From Oscillospiraceae bacterium (GTDB taxonomy: Bacteria; Bacillota; Clostridia; Oscillospirales; Ruminococcaceae), in contig CABIYQ010000007.1 in NCBI GenBank assembly GCA_902362965.1, positions 3,027 through 67,026 on the forward strand: DNA of 64,000 bases, given 5' to 3'. This document shows positions 1 through 8,918 of this stretch, one piece after another; position 1 is the first letter of the stretch, and each line of letters opens with the position of its first letter. Made by a program: the position numbers and the translations under genes. The notes beneath the pieces are model-generated. The model saw nothing but the letters and a program-made list of their open reading frames with translations, did no database searches and was not told where the DNA came from.

Positions 1-207
1 AAATTCTAACGGGGTTTGGGGTCTCCCAAAGGATAAATTTTGTTCAGTCTCGCTGATTTTTTCAAAATTTGCCGAGTGTGTCCACACCGGCTTTGCTTGC
101 TACCCAGACCTCCGGATTTGACTGCCGGCGTGCCGGTGAGTTAAATCCGAATTTTCAGCCCGTGTGCGGGCTGATTATTTCCCGGAGAAAGTGGGTTGCT
201 GCAACTG

Positions 208-310
208 TGCGGGTTTCTGCAAAAGTTACCGTTTCGTTTATCAGAAAAGGAGTGCGATTCAGACTTGGCGGTTTCTGCAGAAACTGCATGCCGATTTTGC
301 CAGAAAAGGG
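208..310. repeat. Imperfect direct repeat, two copies
   Basis: Two ~43-base copies (208-250 and 267-310) share GGTTTCTGCA at the start and CAGAAAAGG at the end, with a diverged middle. A shorter relative (GGGTTGCTGCAACTG) lies just upstream near 193-207. The second copy contains the palindrome TTTCTGCAGAAA. Function unknown. Confidence 0.4.
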
Positions 311-528
311 TTAGAAACGGAAAAAAAGCGAGTGAGGTGAAATTCCGATTGCATTTCGATTTTTTTGCGGATTTTTTCTCAGTAAGTAATATTAAATTTT
401 ACCCTTGTGCGGATAAACCTCAATTTGATTTCCAATTATATACACCATTTTTTATTTTGTCAAGAGGGGTATTGAGAAAAAATACATGCAAAACCAAGTA
501 AAAATTGCGGTAGTAAAATATAAAAAAA

Positions 529-564
529 GACCGCAGTTTCCGTGCTTTGACAGAAATTGCAGTC
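529..564 (-). terminator. Hairpin, possible terminator (minus strand)
   Basis: An imperfect stem pairs 529-540 with 553-564. Read on the minus strand it is followed by a T-rich tract (the plus strand has A-runs at 521-528). It is the last of three hairpins downstream of the tRNA genes and could back up termination. Confidence 0.35.
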
Positions 565-610
565 TTACTGAAAATATGTCCAAAAAAATTTTTTTGACAA
601 GGTAAAAAAT

Positions 611-641
611 AAAGAACCGAGATTAAAAATCCCGATTCTTT
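611..641 (-). terminator. Hairpin, possible terminator (minus strand)
   Basis: AAAGAACCGAGAT (611-623) pairs with ATCCCGATTCTTT (629-641), with two imperfect pairs, around a short A-rich loop. Read on the minus strand it continues into ATTTTTTACC. It is the second of three hairpins downstream of the tRNA genes. Confidence 0.4.
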
Positions 642-680
642 CAAAATAATGAAACATGTATATACTAAAATCAAATTAAA

Positions 681-716
681 AAGTCTATCAGAATTCATAT
701 GAATTCTGATAGACTT
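681..716 (-). terminator. Rho-independent terminator of tRNA operon
   Basis: A perfect 16-bp stem (681-696 with 701-716) with an ATAT loop. On the minus strand it is followed by TTTTTAATTT. It lies 74 bases downstream of the tRNA-Glu 3' end, so it most likely ends the tRNA transcript. Confidence 0.75.
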
Positions 717-789
717 AAATGAGCCGCTACTTAAATCATCAACTTCCATACAAACACAACGGAAAGATGATGATTTTAGCACTCTTGTA

Positions 790-864
790 TGGTGACCCGT
801 ACCAGAATCGAACTGGTGTTGCCGCCGTGAGAGGGCGGAGTCTTAACCGCTTGACCAACGGGCC
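790..864 (-). tRNA. tRNA-Glu (anticodon CTC)
   Basis: On the minus strand the sequence folds as a tRNA. The acceptor stem is GGCCCGT with ACGGGTC (one G-T pair). The anticodon stem CCGCC/GGCGG holds the loop CTCTCAC, giving anticodon CTC for GAG codons. The T-arm contains GTTCGATTC. The CCA end is encoded (790-792 on the plus strand). Two bases separate it from the CCA of the upstream tRNA-Lys, so both probably come from one precursor. Confidence 0.95.
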
Positions 865-866
865 AT

Positions 867-942
867 TGGTGCACCATCGGGGGCTCGAACCCAGGACCCA
901 CTGATTAAGAGTCAGTTGCTCTACCAACTGAGCTAATGGTGC
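867..942 (-). tRNA. tRNA-Lys (anticodon CTT)
   Basis: On the minus strand the acceptor stem is GCACCAT with ATGGTGC, followed by discriminator A and an encoded CCA (867-869 on the plus strand). The anticodon stem ACTGA/TCAGT holds the loop CTCTTAA, giving anticodon CTT for AAG codons. The T-arm contains GGTTCGAGCCC. It is the first gene of the two-tRNA unit and lies 22 bases downstream of a strong promoter. Confidence 0.95.
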
Positions 943-964
943 ATAGTAATTTTTCCACTTAAAA

Positions 965-993
965 AGTATATCACACTTTTTTATAAATGTCAA
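965..993 (-). promoter_or_regulatory. Sigma-A-type promoter for the tRNA operon
   Basis: Minus strand: TTGACA (988-993), a 17-base spacer and TATACT (965-970). It fits in the 78 bases between the last cobalamin gene and tRNA-Lys. An AT-only dyad (AAAAAGT/ACTTTTT, about 961-983) overlaps the -10 and might slow readthrough from the cobalamin operon. No clear terminator separates the two units. Confidence 0.8.
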
Positions 994-1020
994 TAGTATT
1001 TTTTATTTTTTGACATATTT

Positions 1021-1647
1021 TTATCTAATGATCATATAAAGCAGTGCATTGCAAATAGCTGCTGCAACATTACTGCCGCCTTTTCTGCCTTTTGCTACAA
1101 TATAAGGAATACTACCGTTCATAATAACTTCTTTGGATTGAACAACATTCACAAATCCAACCGGTACTCCGATAATAAGTTCAGGCTTGATAACATTCTG
1201 TTTAATAAGCTCATCAAGACGAATAAGTGCAGTAGGCGCATTTCCTACAGCATAAATAATAGGTTCTTTGATCGATGCCGCCTTATCAACAGACGCCGAC
1301 GCTCTTGTAATTCCTTTTGCCTTAGCCGCTTCTGCTACATCAGCGTCTGCCATAAAACATTCGACCCGGCATTTAAGCTTTTTAAGTGCATTTTTATTGA
1401 TACCGGATTTTGCCATATTAGTATCTGTTACTATTACTGCGCCTTTTTTTAGAATTTCAATTGCTTTTTCAACTGCATTCTCAGAAAAGCACAGATTATC
1501 CAGATAGTCAAAATCGGCAGTTGTGTGTATTACACGCTTTACAATTGGTTTTTCCATAGGCGGAATATATCTTCCGTTCAGTTCCTGTTCAATGATCTCA
1601 AAACTTCTTTTTTCAATATTCTCCGGTAAAATGTGTTCGATATTCAA
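1021..1647 (-). CDS. cbiC: Precorrin-8X methylmutase CbiC/CobH
   Basis: Moves the C-11 methyl group to C-12 to form (cobalt-)hydrogenobyrinate in the corrin ring pathway. The 208-residue length is normal for the family. Recognisable stretches are the central GNAPTAL motif and the C-terminal GRKGGSNVAAAICNAL segment of the active site. It begins with a 4-base overlap with the end of the adenosyltransferase gene, so translation is probably coupled. It is the last gene of the operon. No strong terminator follows; the tRNA promoter begins within 30 bases. Confidence 0.93.
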   Translation of the reverse strand: MNIEHILPENIEKRSFEIIEQELNGRYIPPMEKPIVKRVIHTTADFDYLDNLCFSENAVEKAIEILKKGAVIVTDTNMAKSGINKNALKKLKCRVECFMADADVAEAAKAKGITRASASVDKAASIKEPIIYAVGNAPTALIRLDELIKQNVIKPELIIGVPVGFVNVVQSKEVIMNGSIPYIVAKGRKGGSNVAAAICNALLYMIIR

Positions 1648-2165
1648 TATTCTATCCCCTTTCTAGCGTTTATTCCCTTTTCATAAGGGTGCTTTACCGC
1701 TTTAATACAACTCACATAATCTGCCTTTTCCATAAATTTTTCAACAGGATTTCTGCCGGTAATTATAAGCTCAAGACGTTCAGGTTTGTTAATTATAAAA
1801 TTTTCTGCTGTTACTTTATCCATAAGACCGTAATTATACGCCGCATTAAATTCGTCCATTATCAGCATATCAATACTTTCCTGATTGGCAAGTACAATTG
1901 CATTCGCCAGCATTTTATTATGACAGCATATTATTTCCGTCTTATCTTTATCTGACATGGTATTGTAAAAACCGTAATTACGATCACAGCGTGCCACGGT
2001 AATTCCCTTGATATGCTTTAATATGTTAATTTCTCCGGTTTCACTTCCCTTTAAAAACTGTATAAAATGAACCTTCATTCCCTGTCCTGCGGCACGCAGT
2101 GCCAGACCGACAGCAGCAGTTGTTTTCCCTTTGCCGTCACCGCAGTAAATATGAATAAGTCCCAT
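1644..2165 (-). CDS. cobA: Cob(I)yrinic acid a,c-diamide adenosyltransferase
   Basis: Transfers the adenosyl group of ATP to Co(I) corrinoids (CobA/CobO/BtuR family). The 173-residue protein starts with a P-loop at GDGKGKTTAAVGLALRA, the family signature, and has the LIMDEFNAAYNYG stretch in the middle. The short N-terminus matches the BtuR type rather than PduO. The start codon shares one base with the stop of the cobyric acid synthase gene. The symbol follows Salmonella cobA; Pseudomonas calls it cobO. Confidence 0.93.
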   Translation of the reverse strand: MGLIHIYCGDGKGKTTAAVGLALRAAGQGMKVHFIQFLKGSETGEINILKHIKGITVARCDRNYGFYNTMSDKDKTEIICCHNKMLANAIVLANQESIDMLIMDEFNAAYNYGLMDKVTAENFIINKPERLELIITGRNPVEKFMEKADYVSCIKAVKHPYEKGINARKGIEY

Positions 2166-3649
2166 TACACGCCCTCCTCAATGATTTTATAAACAAAATC
2201 CATATCAATATTTTTTCTCACTTCATCTGCAAGAATATCATACTGTTGTTCTTTGTAAGCCTTTCGGTCAATACCTTTTCCAATATACTCCAATCCTTTG
2301 GCAGTGTAAAGACTGTGCACAATACTTTCTGCAATTCCGTTTTCATCAAATATGCCATGTACATAACAGCCGTAAATATTATCATGAGAATCTCCGCCGG
2401 TACTGCCGTCGGAAAACTCCAGCATACTGTTTTTTATACCGTACGACTCTCCCATATGAATTTCATACCCGCTAAATTGCTTACCGCTAAGTACAGAAAA
2501 AATACCGCTGATGTTTTTAAATTTCCCGCTGACACGAGTTCTTGTTTTTTCATTTCTAAAAACCGTTACTATATCCAGTAATCCCATACCTGCAATACTT
2601 CCGCCATTTTCTGTACAGTCGGGATCCTCAATTTTTTTACCCATTATCTGATAACCGCCGCATATCCCGAATGCAGGAATATTTTCTGAAACAAGTTTTT
2701 TTATTGACGTTTCCAATCCGCTTTCACGCAGCCATTTCATATCGGAAATCGTATTTTTAGTTCCGGGAATAATTATAAGATCCGGCTTTTTCAGTTCGCT
2801 TACTTTTGAAACATATCTTACTGAAACATCTTTAAACTGTCTGAATACATCAAAATCGGTAAAGTTTGAAATTTTCGGAAGCCTTATAACTGCAATATCT
2901 ATAATTCCACTGTTTTCTGTTTGTTCAAGTTTTCCGGACAAACTATCTTCATCTTCCAAATCGCAATAAATATATGGTATCACTCCTGCCACAGGCTTAC
3001 CGCCCATCTGTTCAAGCATATCAAGTCCGGGTTTTAAAATATTTTTGTCTCCCCTAAATTTATTTATCAACAATCCCTTTACCAAAGATTTTTCATCTTC
3101 CTCCAAAAGCATAAGAGTACCCAGAAGCTGTGCAAATACTCCTCCCCTGTCAATATCGCCTGCAAGAAGCACTGGAGAACCTACCATTTTTGCCACACCC
3201 ATATTTACGATATCATCTTTTTTCAGATTGATTTCCGCAGGACTCCCCGCACCTTCAATTACAATTATATCATACTTTTCAGCCAATGTATTATAAGCGT
3301 TCATAATATCAGGAACTAACCGCTTCTTATATTTAAAATAATCTGCCGCTTTCATATTTCCAAGTACTTCTCCGTTTACTATGACCTGTGAACCTACATT
3401 ATCAGTCGGTTTCAGCAATATCGGATTCATTAATACAGAAGGTTCTATTCCGGCAGCTTCAGCCTGAAAAACCTGTGCTCTGCCCATTTCAAGTCCCTCA
3501 GACGTTATATAGGAATTAAGCGCCATGTTCTGGGATTTAAAAGGAGCGCAGCTGAAACCGTCCTGTTTGAAAATACGGCAAAGCGCAGCTGCTATAATAC
3601 TTTTTCCGACATTGGACATAGTCCCTTGAATCATTATTGATTTAGCCAT
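2165..3649 (-). CDS. cbiP: Cobyric acid synthase CbiP/CobQ
   Basis: Glutamine-dependent amidase that amidates carboxylates b, d, e and g of adenosylcobyrinic acid a,c-diamide. At 494 residues it is full length. An N-terminal dethiobiotin-synthetase-like ATPase domain opens with [11 protein letters not shown], and the C-terminal half is a class I glutamine amidotransferase with the nucleophile Cys in [11 protein letters not shown] and a late His in YGCYVHGIF. It overlaps the end of cobD by 8 bases and is followed directly by the adenosyltransferase. Confidence 0.95.
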   Translation of the reverse strand: MAKSIMIQGTMSNVGKSIIAAALCRIFKQDGFSCAPFKSQNMALNSYITSEGLEMGRAQVFQAEAAGIEPSVLMNPILLKPTDNVGSQVIVNGEVLGNMKAADYFKYKKRLVPDIMNAYNTLAEKYDIIVIEGAGSPAEINLKKDDIVNMGVAKMVGSPVLLAGDIDRGGVFAQLLGTLMLLEEDEKSLVKGLLINKFRGDKNILKPGLDMLEQMGGKPVAGVIPYIYCDLEDEDSLSGKLEQTENSGIIDIAVIRLPKISNFTDFDVFRQFKDVSVRYVSKVSELKKPDLIIIPGTKNTISDMKWLRESGLETSIKKLVSENIPAFGICGGYQIMGKKIEDPDCTENGGSIAGMGLLDIVTVFRNEKTRTRVSGKFKNISGIFSVLSGKQFSGYEIHMGESYGIKNSMLEFSDGSTGGDSHDNIYGCYVHGIFDENGIAESIVHSLYTAKGLEYIGKGIDRKAYKEQQYDILADEVRKNIDMDFVYKIIEEGV

Positions 3650-4676
3650 TTTCCAAACACCTTTCCATAGCCGATATCAGATATTGGTTTTCCTTGCGGG
3701 TACGCACAGCAATACGGTAAAAGCCTCTTTCCAGACCTTCATAATTTTCACAGTTTCTGATTGCTATATCCTCACTTTTTAAAAGTCTGTCAAGCTTAAT
3801 AATTTCAGATTTCAACATAATAAAATTTGCTTCTGACGGAAAAACTTTAAGGTTCATATTATTAAGACTATCAATCAGAAATTTTCTTTCAGCTGAAACA
3901 AATTCAGCTGTTTTTTTTATAAAATACGTATTTTGCAGTGCGGCAGAACCTGCAAGCTGTGCCGGAACAGAAACGCTCCAGGGCTGTCCTGAATTACGAA
4001 CTTTTTCAATCAGCGTCTCATTTTCACTTAAAACATATCCCAAACGCAGTCCTGCCATGGCATAAATTTTTGTAAAAGCTTTCAGTATTATAACATGTTT
4101 ACAGGACAAAAATTTCTTTGCCGATAAATCAGAACCGTTCAGTACGAAATCCATAAAGCATTCGTCAATCACTAATATAACATTATGTTTCTGACAGCCG
4201 TCAATAATTTTTAAAAGTATATTCATATCCGTTACATTCCCCACGGGATTATTGGGATTGCATAAAAAACAAATATCCTTATCTTTCAGCAAATCAGTGT
4301 CAAAATCTTTAATTACATACCCGTTTTCTTCTTTGAGGTAGCAATATTCTATACTGCACCTGCTGTCAAGCAGCGCTTTTTCATACTCAGAAAAAGACGG
4401 AGCAAAAAGCAAAGCCTTACATGGACTTACAGCGCTAACTATGCGGTAAATCAAATCCGCCGCACCGTTTCCGCAAAGAATATTTTTTTCCGGAATATTT
4501 TCAAAATCCGATATTGCTTTTATCACATCTGTACAGTTCGGATCAGGATAAAATGAAAACTTTTCTACATTTTCAGCAAGAATTTTTTTCACATTTTCCG
4601 GCATTCCCAGAGGATTTATATTTGCAGAAAAATCATATTTAATATTTATATTACCGCCATGCTGATATTTTTTCAT
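3642..4676 (-). CDS. cobD: Threonine-phosphate decarboxylase CobD
   Basis: PLP-dependent enzyme of the class I/II aminotransferase fold. By family it makes (R)-1-amino-2-propanol phosphate for the cobinamide side chain. The N-terminus shows HGGN, the middle [11 protein letters not shown] and the PLP-lysine region [18 protein letters not shown]. The ATG at 4676 was chosen because it forms an ATGA overlap with the stop of cbiB. An upstream ATG at 4685 would add MFF. The gene pairs functionally with cbiB, which uses its product. Confidence 0.9.
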   Translation of the reverse strand: MKKYQHGGNINIKYDFSANINPLGMPENVKKILAENVEKFSFYPDPNCTDVIKAISDFENIPEKNILCGNGAADLIYRIVSAVSPCKALLFAPSFSEYEKALLDSRCSIEYCYLKEENGYVIKDFDTDLLKDKDICFLCNPNNPVGNVTDMNILLKIIDGCQKHNVILVIDECFMDFVLNGSDLSAKKFLSCKHVIILKAFTKIYAMAGLRLGYVLSENETLIEKVRNSGQPWSVSVPAQLAGSAALQNTYFIKKTAEFVSAERKFLIDSLNNMNLKVFPSEANFIMLKSEIIKLDRLLKSEDIAIRNCENYEGLERGFYRIAVRTRKENQYLISAMERCLENG

Positions 4677-5635
4677 AAAAAACACCCTGCTATTATAATT
4701 CTTAATATTACCGTTACTGCAAGCATCAAAACAGATGTACAGTACATCAGCCTGTTTGATTTTTTTATATCATCATTTTCAATCGGACGGTTATTATCTC
4801 CGATTGTTTTCTTTTTATAGAGCTTTCCGAAGTAGTAAGCGTCCCCTGCAAGACGAATATTCAATGCTCCGGCACATACCGATTCAGTTTGTGCAGAATT
4901 CGGACTTGCATGATTAAACCTGTCTCTTCGCCATATCTTATAAGCGTTTTTTCCGTCCAGTCCAAGAATAAATGAGGATACAATCATAAGCAATGCCGTA
5001 AATCTTGACGGTATAAAATTAAAAATATCATCAATTTTTGCGGGAATTTTTCCAAAATTTATATATCGTTCATTTTTATATCCGACCATAGAATCCATGG
5101 TATTAACCGCTTTATATAAGTATCCTAAAGGTACACCGAATGTCATATAAAACAGAGGTGCGGTTACGCCGTCAGAAGAATTTTCCGCAACAGTTTCAAC
5201 CGCTGCTTTAATAATTCCCTTTTCGTCGAGATTCTGAGTATCTCTTCCCACAATCATAGAAACTGCTTTTCTTGCTTCCTTTATATCACGTTTTTGTAAT
5301 GCACCGTATACCTTTATGCTTTCCTTTTCAAGGCATCTTGCCGCTAAAAGATAATATCCCAGTACACTCTCGACTGCAATCCCCACAAACAAATTTATTT
5401 TATAAGCTAAAAAAAGCAAGCAAAAAGGTACGATAAACGACAGCGTCGTTATTATCATAGCCATAACTGCTCCGGCTGTTTTTTCACTACTGAAAACCCT
5501 TCTTGTAATTTTCTCAACCGCCCCGATACATTTTCCGATAAGTCTTACAGGGTGAGGAAGCTTATACGGATCTCCTATTATAAAATCCAGCAAAAACGCC
5601 GTAATTAAAGGCATAATAAAATATAAATATTTCAT
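4673..5635 (-). CDS. cbiB: Adenosylcobinamide-phosphate synthase CbiB
   Basis: Integral membrane enzyme that attaches aminopropanol phosphate to cobyric acid. The 320 residues include several hydrophobic segments and the conserved stretches FIIGDPYKLPHPVRLIG near the N-terminus, ENSSDGVTAPLFY, NTMDSMVGYKNERY and HASPNSAQTESV, all typical of CbiB/CobD(Pseudomonas). It overlaps cobC by 4 bases upstream and cobD by 4 bases downstream. Confidence 0.93.
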   Translation of the reverse strand: MKYLYFIMPLITAFLLDFIIGDPYKLPHPVRLIGKCIGAVEKITRRVFSSEKTAGAVMAMIITTLSFIVPFCLLFLAYKINLFVGIAVESVLGYYLLAARCLEKESIKVYGALQKRDIKEARKAVSMIVGRDTQNLDEKGIIKAAVETVAENSSDGVTAPLFYMTFGVPLGYLYKAVNTMDSMVGYKNERYINFGKIPAKIDDIFNFIPSRFTALLMIVSSFILGLDGKNAYKIWRRDRFNHASPNSAQTESVCAGALNIRLAGDAYYFGKLYKKKTIGDNNRPIENDDIKKSNRLMYCTSVLMLAVTVILRIIIAGCFL

Positions 5636-6189
5636 TTTAACTCCGATATTATTTTCAATTGTCCGTTTTCAAACTCAGTAATATATCCGCATCCGTTTTT
5701 CACCTGATAAGAATAAAAACCGGATCTGGGAACTGCATATTTTTCCAGTACAGCCATTATTGTTCCGCCATGTACTATTAATGCAGCCGTACCCTGAAAC
5801 GCTTTAACGATACTTTCAAATTCATTGCAGCACCGTGTTTTAAACTGCTCATGACTTTCACCTTGCGGAATTGCCATTGTTCCCATACTGTCAATCCATT
5901 TTTGATAATCGGAATCATTTTTCAGTTCATCGTAATTTTTTCCCTCAAAGATACCAAAATCACATTCACGAAAATCATTGCAAATTATGTATTTACTGTC
6001 CGGATAAATAATTTTTGCAGTCTCGACACATCTTTTCATAGGACTGACCAAAACAGTGTCTACGTCAGGATATAAACGATTTTTTATTTCTTCAATCCCC
6101 TTTTGAGACAGTGATTCGTCTGTTCTGCCGATATAGCGCTTTTCTTCATTGCCTTTTGTTTGCCCATGACGTATAAAAATTATTTTCAT
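5632..6189 (-). CDS. cobC: Alpha-ribazole phosphatase-type histidine phosphatase CobC
   Basis: Member of the histidine phosphatase (phosphoglycerate mutase-like) superfamily. The RHGQTKGN motif at residues 7-14 holds the catalytic His, and the second His is in IVHGGTIMAV. The length of 185 residues fits CobC. Its place inside the cobalamin operon suggests it removes the 5' phosphate from alpha-ribazole phosphate or adenosylcobalamin phosphate. Substrate is inferred from context, since the fold is used by many phosphatases. Confidence 0.82.
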   Translation of the reverse strand: MKIIFIRHGQTKGNEEKRYIGRTDESLSQKGIEEIKNRLYPDVDTVLVSPMKRCVETAKIIYPDSKYIICNDFRECDFGIFEGKNYDELKNDSDYQKWIDSMGTMAIPQGESHEQFKTRCCNEFESIVKAFQGTAALIVHGGTIMAVLEKYAVPRSGFYSYQVKNGCGYITEFENGQLKIISELK

Positions 6190-6578
6190 TTACTTTCGTC
6201 CTTTATTATTACAGGTATACCCACTGTTAATCTTACAACTTTTCTTGATTGTGACGCAATGTAGCAACAAATACGTCCGGTTTGTTCTCGCCAATCACGC
6301 TCAAATTGATCAACCGGTATAATTCCGTTTCCTATTTCATCAGTAATAATTACTGTATTTTCATCAAGAGAATCAACAATAATTTTGATTTCTTCAGTAG
6401 TTTTTCCGTCTTTCATCATTCTTCTGACCAGTATATGAAAGTTTTTGATACACAAATATTTATTTATTTCTTCAAAGTCAACTGTTTTTCCATCAGCTAT
6501 ACTGTTGTTATCAAATTTAAACACAGAAACTGCATAATTACTTTTCCCCTGATAAGCTCCGCCTGTTATAAGATACAT
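6186..6578 (-). CDS. Second, short CobU-like nucleotide-binding protein
   Basis: A 130-residue relative of adenosylcobinamide kinase/guanylyltransferase. It keeps a P-loop (GGAYQGKS) and the CobU-type tail VIITDEIGNGIIPVD then WREQTGR, but is shorter than the full CobU encoded two genes upstream and the middle is reduced. The ATG at 6578 was chosen because GGGGGAA lies just before it; an in-frame ATG at 6593 lacks such a site. It overlaps cobS by 13 bases. It may supply one of the two CobU activities; this is inference. Confidence 0.75.
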   Translation of the reverse strand: MYLITGGAYQGKSNYAVSVFKFDNNSIADGKTVDFEEINKYLCIKNFHILVRRMMKDGKTTEEIKIIVDSLDENTVIITDEIGNGIIPVDQFERDWREQTGRICCYIASQSRKVVRLTVGIPVIIKDESK

Positions 6579-7351
6579 TTTATTTTCCCCCATATCAATG
6601 GTATAATGACTGCTGCTGCAAGCATTGCAAGCTCACATATCTGCAAAAAATATCCTTCCAGATCGCCTGTTATTCCGCCAAAATTTTTATAAGCAAATCT
6701 CTTGTATGCAAAAAAAGTCAAAAATCCTACAACAATTACTGCTAAACCGTACACCGGACTTATAAACAAAATTACTAATGTACAAACAGCAAAAATCACT
6801 GAAAGTATTGCAATTACTGATTTCCTGTGAGACGCTTCAGTAAAAGAATAAAGAGTTCCATTACCTTTGGCATTTTTTAAAGTTACGGCTGCAAATCCGC
6901 TTAATGTCCTTGAAATTACGAATATCAGTCCGCAAATTACTGCCGTTTTCAAGGTTCTTACCTCACTGAATAATCCGGTCTGTACTAAAAAATATATAGC
7001 AGCATAGATTACTGCAAACGCTCCGGTATGAGGGTCGCTCATAATCTCAAGCCGTTTTTCTTTATTCCCGTATGACGATTTTGCATCAATTACATCACAA
7101 AATCCGTCCATGTGGATTCCTCCTGTAACGACTATCGGAATTGCCGTACTTACCGCTGAAAATAATACTGTGTTGATTCCCAGTTTATCTGAGATAAAAT
7201 ACCATAAAACCATCATCAATCCCGATACAGCGCCCACCAGCGGAAAAAATCCCAGAGCGTAACACCTGTTTTCTTCGCACCATTTTATTTTCGGTACGGG
7301 TATTCTGGAATACATAGCAAACGCAGATATAATTGAATTGAAAAACTTCAT
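6566..7351 (-). CDS. cobS: Adenosylcobinamide-GDP ribazoletransferase (cobalamin synthase) CobS
   Basis: Membrane enzyme that joins adenosylcobinamide-GDP with alpha-ribazole (or its phosphate). The 261-residue protein has the N-terminal AFAMYSRIPVP motif and the metal-binding segment GGIHMDGFCDVIDA found in CobS, plus multiple hydrophobic segments. The motif GGITGDLEGYFLQICEL near the C-terminus is also typical. It overlaps cobU by 4 bases. Confidence 0.94.
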   Translation of the reverse strand: MKFFNSIISAFAMYSRIPVPKIKWCEENRCYALGFFPLVGAVSGLMMVLWYFISDKLGINTVLFSAVSTAIPIVVTGGIHMDGFCDVIDAKSSYGNKEKRLEIMSDPHTGAFAVIYAAIYFLVQTGLFSEVRTLKTAVICGLIFVISRTLSGFAAVTLKNAKGNGTLYSFTEASHRKSVIAILSVIFAVCTLVILFISPVYGLAVIVVGFLTFFAYKRFAYKNFGGITGDLEGYFLQICELAMLAAAVIIPLIWGKIKCIL

Positions 7352-7869
7352 GTCAGATTTCCTTTCAAAATATATGGTATCCCGTATACTGATTCTATAA
7401 TATTATCGGCACATTCAAAAATCCTTCGGTTAATTTCTCCTAATGCTTTCATGTATTCAATAGTTTCCTTTTCATACAAAATACCATCTGAGAATATCTC
7501 ATTGGTAACTACTATCAGCTGAGAAACCATTTTATTTATTTTTTCAATACCTGAAATTATTTTATCAGCAGCAATGTTTTTATCCATCCTGCCCGAAAAC
7601 ATTTCATTAGCGCATAAATTTGACACACATTCCAGCAAAACTAAATCTTTCCGAGTAAAAGTAAGTTCATCTATATCGGTATATTTTTCAATAGTTTCAA
7701 AACCTTTTTCCGCTCTCATTTTACGATGCCGTTCAATTCTTTTCAGCGCTTCTTCACCAAAGGGCTGCATTGCCGCAATGTAATATTTTTTTCCGGTAAA
7801 TTTAAATGCAATATTTTCAGCAAGTTCTGATTTACCGCTTCCGCTGCCTCCTGTTACGACCGTCAGCAT
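7348..7869 (-). CDS. cobU: Adenosylcobinamide kinase/guanylyltransferase CobU
   Basis: Phosphorylates adenosylcobinamide and then transfers GMP from GTP, feeding CobS. The protein (173 residues) begins with MLTVVTGGSGSGKSELAEN (P-loop) and has the HRKMRAEKGFETIE stretch that carries the guanylylated residue region in the family. The tail IVVTNEIFSDGILY differs from the usual VTNEVGxGIVP, while the short paralogue downstream keeps that motif better, so the two could be specialised. Confidence 0.85.
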   Translation of the reverse strand: MLTVVTGGSGSGKSELAENIAFKFTGKKYYIAAMQPFGEEALKRIERHRKMRAEKGFETIEKYTDIDELTFTRKDLVLLECVSNLCANEMFSGRMDKNIAADKIISGIEKINKMVSQLIVVTNEIFSDGILYEKETIEYMKALGEINRRIFECADNIIESVYGIPYILKGNLT

Positions 7870-8918
7870 TTTGTATAATCCTCATACTGATCCATCTGTA
7901 ATTCATCGAACCTGTGTGCAGAATGATAAACAGATAAAGCTCCATCCAGCAAGGGAATCAGCATCGCTCCCCCCGTCCCCTCGCCAAGACACAGTTCACC
8001 GTCTAACATAGCCTTAAGTCCCATAGATTCAAGCATTTTTCTTCCGGCAGGTTCTTTTGAAACATGTGAACAAAGCATAAAATTTACAGTTTCAGGAACG
8101 ATCATGCATGCAAGCTTTGCAGCAACAGCGGAAATAAAACCGTCTATAACTACAGGGATTCTGTAAACTGCTCCGCCTAAAAACAATCCGGTCATGCCGG
8201 CGATATCAAATCCGCCGATTTTTGAAATAAGCTCGACAGGTTTAGTTTTATCAGGATCGTTCAATTCAATTGCATGTTCAATTACATGTATTTTATGAGC
8301 CAGTCTTTCTTTATCCAAACCAGCGCCGCAACCTGTAACGTTTCTTACAGGTTCGTCCAGAATAACAGAAGCCAGCGCAGAAGACGTGGTTGTGTTTCCA
8401 ATACCCATTTCTCCGGTGATTAATATATCATAGCCTTTTGCTTTAAGCTCTCTTACTATATCCATTCCGGCTGTAATTGCCTGCTCAGTCTGATTTAAGG
8501 TCATAGCGTTTCCGTAATATATATTTTTTGTACCATATGCAGTTTTCTTTATTATAATTCTTTCATCATCAACATCTGTTATCATACCCATATCTACAGC
8601 GATAACATCTATATTATAGGACTTTGAAACAAGATTTATATTCGCCCTGTCGTTTGCGATGCTTTCAGCAACTAACGCTGTAACGGAACTGTCTGATTGA
8701 GTAACGCCCTCGGCAACTACGCCGTTATCTGCGCACATTACCACCGTACAGCGTTTATCTATTTTAACTTCTGCATTACCTGTAATTCCTGCAATTTTAG
8801 TTACCGCTTTTTCAAGCAATCCCAGACTTTTAAGCGGTTTTGCAACACTGTTCCATTTACATTCTGATAATTCCATTGCCATATGATCAGGTTCAGAGAT
8901 TTTACACAGTCTTTCCAT
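7863..8918 (-). CDS. cobT: Nicotinate-nucleotide--dimethylbenzimidazole phosphoribosyltransferase CobT
   Basis: Activates the lower-ligand base by making alpha-ribazole phosphate from nicotinate mononucleotide. Length is 351 residues, as usual. Visible family stretches are VVMCADNGVVAEGVTQS, LITGEMGIGNTTTSSAL, VTGCGAGLD and the C-terminal CLGEGTGGAMLIPLLDGAL with the catalytic Glu. The first 17 bases overlap the end of cbiA. The enzyme could also activate other bases; no bzaA-type benzimidazole synthesis gene was seen nearby. Confidence 0.95.
   Translation of the reverse strand: MERLCKISEPDHMAMELSECKWNSVAKPLKSLGLLEKAVTKIAGITGNAEVKIDKRCTVVMCADNGVVAEGVTQSDSSVTALVAESIANDRANINLVSKSYNIDVIAVDMGMITDVDDERIIIKKTAYGTKNIYYGNAMTLNQTEQAITAGMDIVRELKAKGYDILITGEMGIGNTTTSSALASVILDEPVRNVTGCGAGLDKERLAHKIHVIEHAIELNDPDKTKPVELISKIGGFDIAGMTGLFLGGAVYRIPVVIDGFISAVAAKLACMIVPETVNFMLCSHVSKEPAGRKMLESMGLKAMLDGELCLGEGTGGAMLIPLLDGALSVYHSAHRFDELQMDQYEDYTKC

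Larger units (their letters stand above)
1..680. other. Non-coding region with hairpins and imperfect repeats
   Basis: No convincing gene was found on either strand. The open frames here lack ribosome sites and show no recognisable domain. The first ~310 bases are visibly richer in G and C than the rest of the window. They hold dyads: 111-122 pairs with 140-150 around a GCCGGC core, and CAGCCCG (156-162) pairs with CGGGCTG (167-173). Imperfect repeats follow at 208-310. From ~320 onward the sequence is AT-rich and carries terminator-like hairpins pointing away from the tRNA genes. It could be a structured RNA, a decayed mobile-element end or a genome-dispersed repeat; the sequence alone does not decide. 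Confidence 0.5.

Noticed and set aside
69-501. Overlapping plus-strand ORFs at the window start
   Set aside because: No ribosome sites, odd composition caused by repeats and dyads, no family resemblance.
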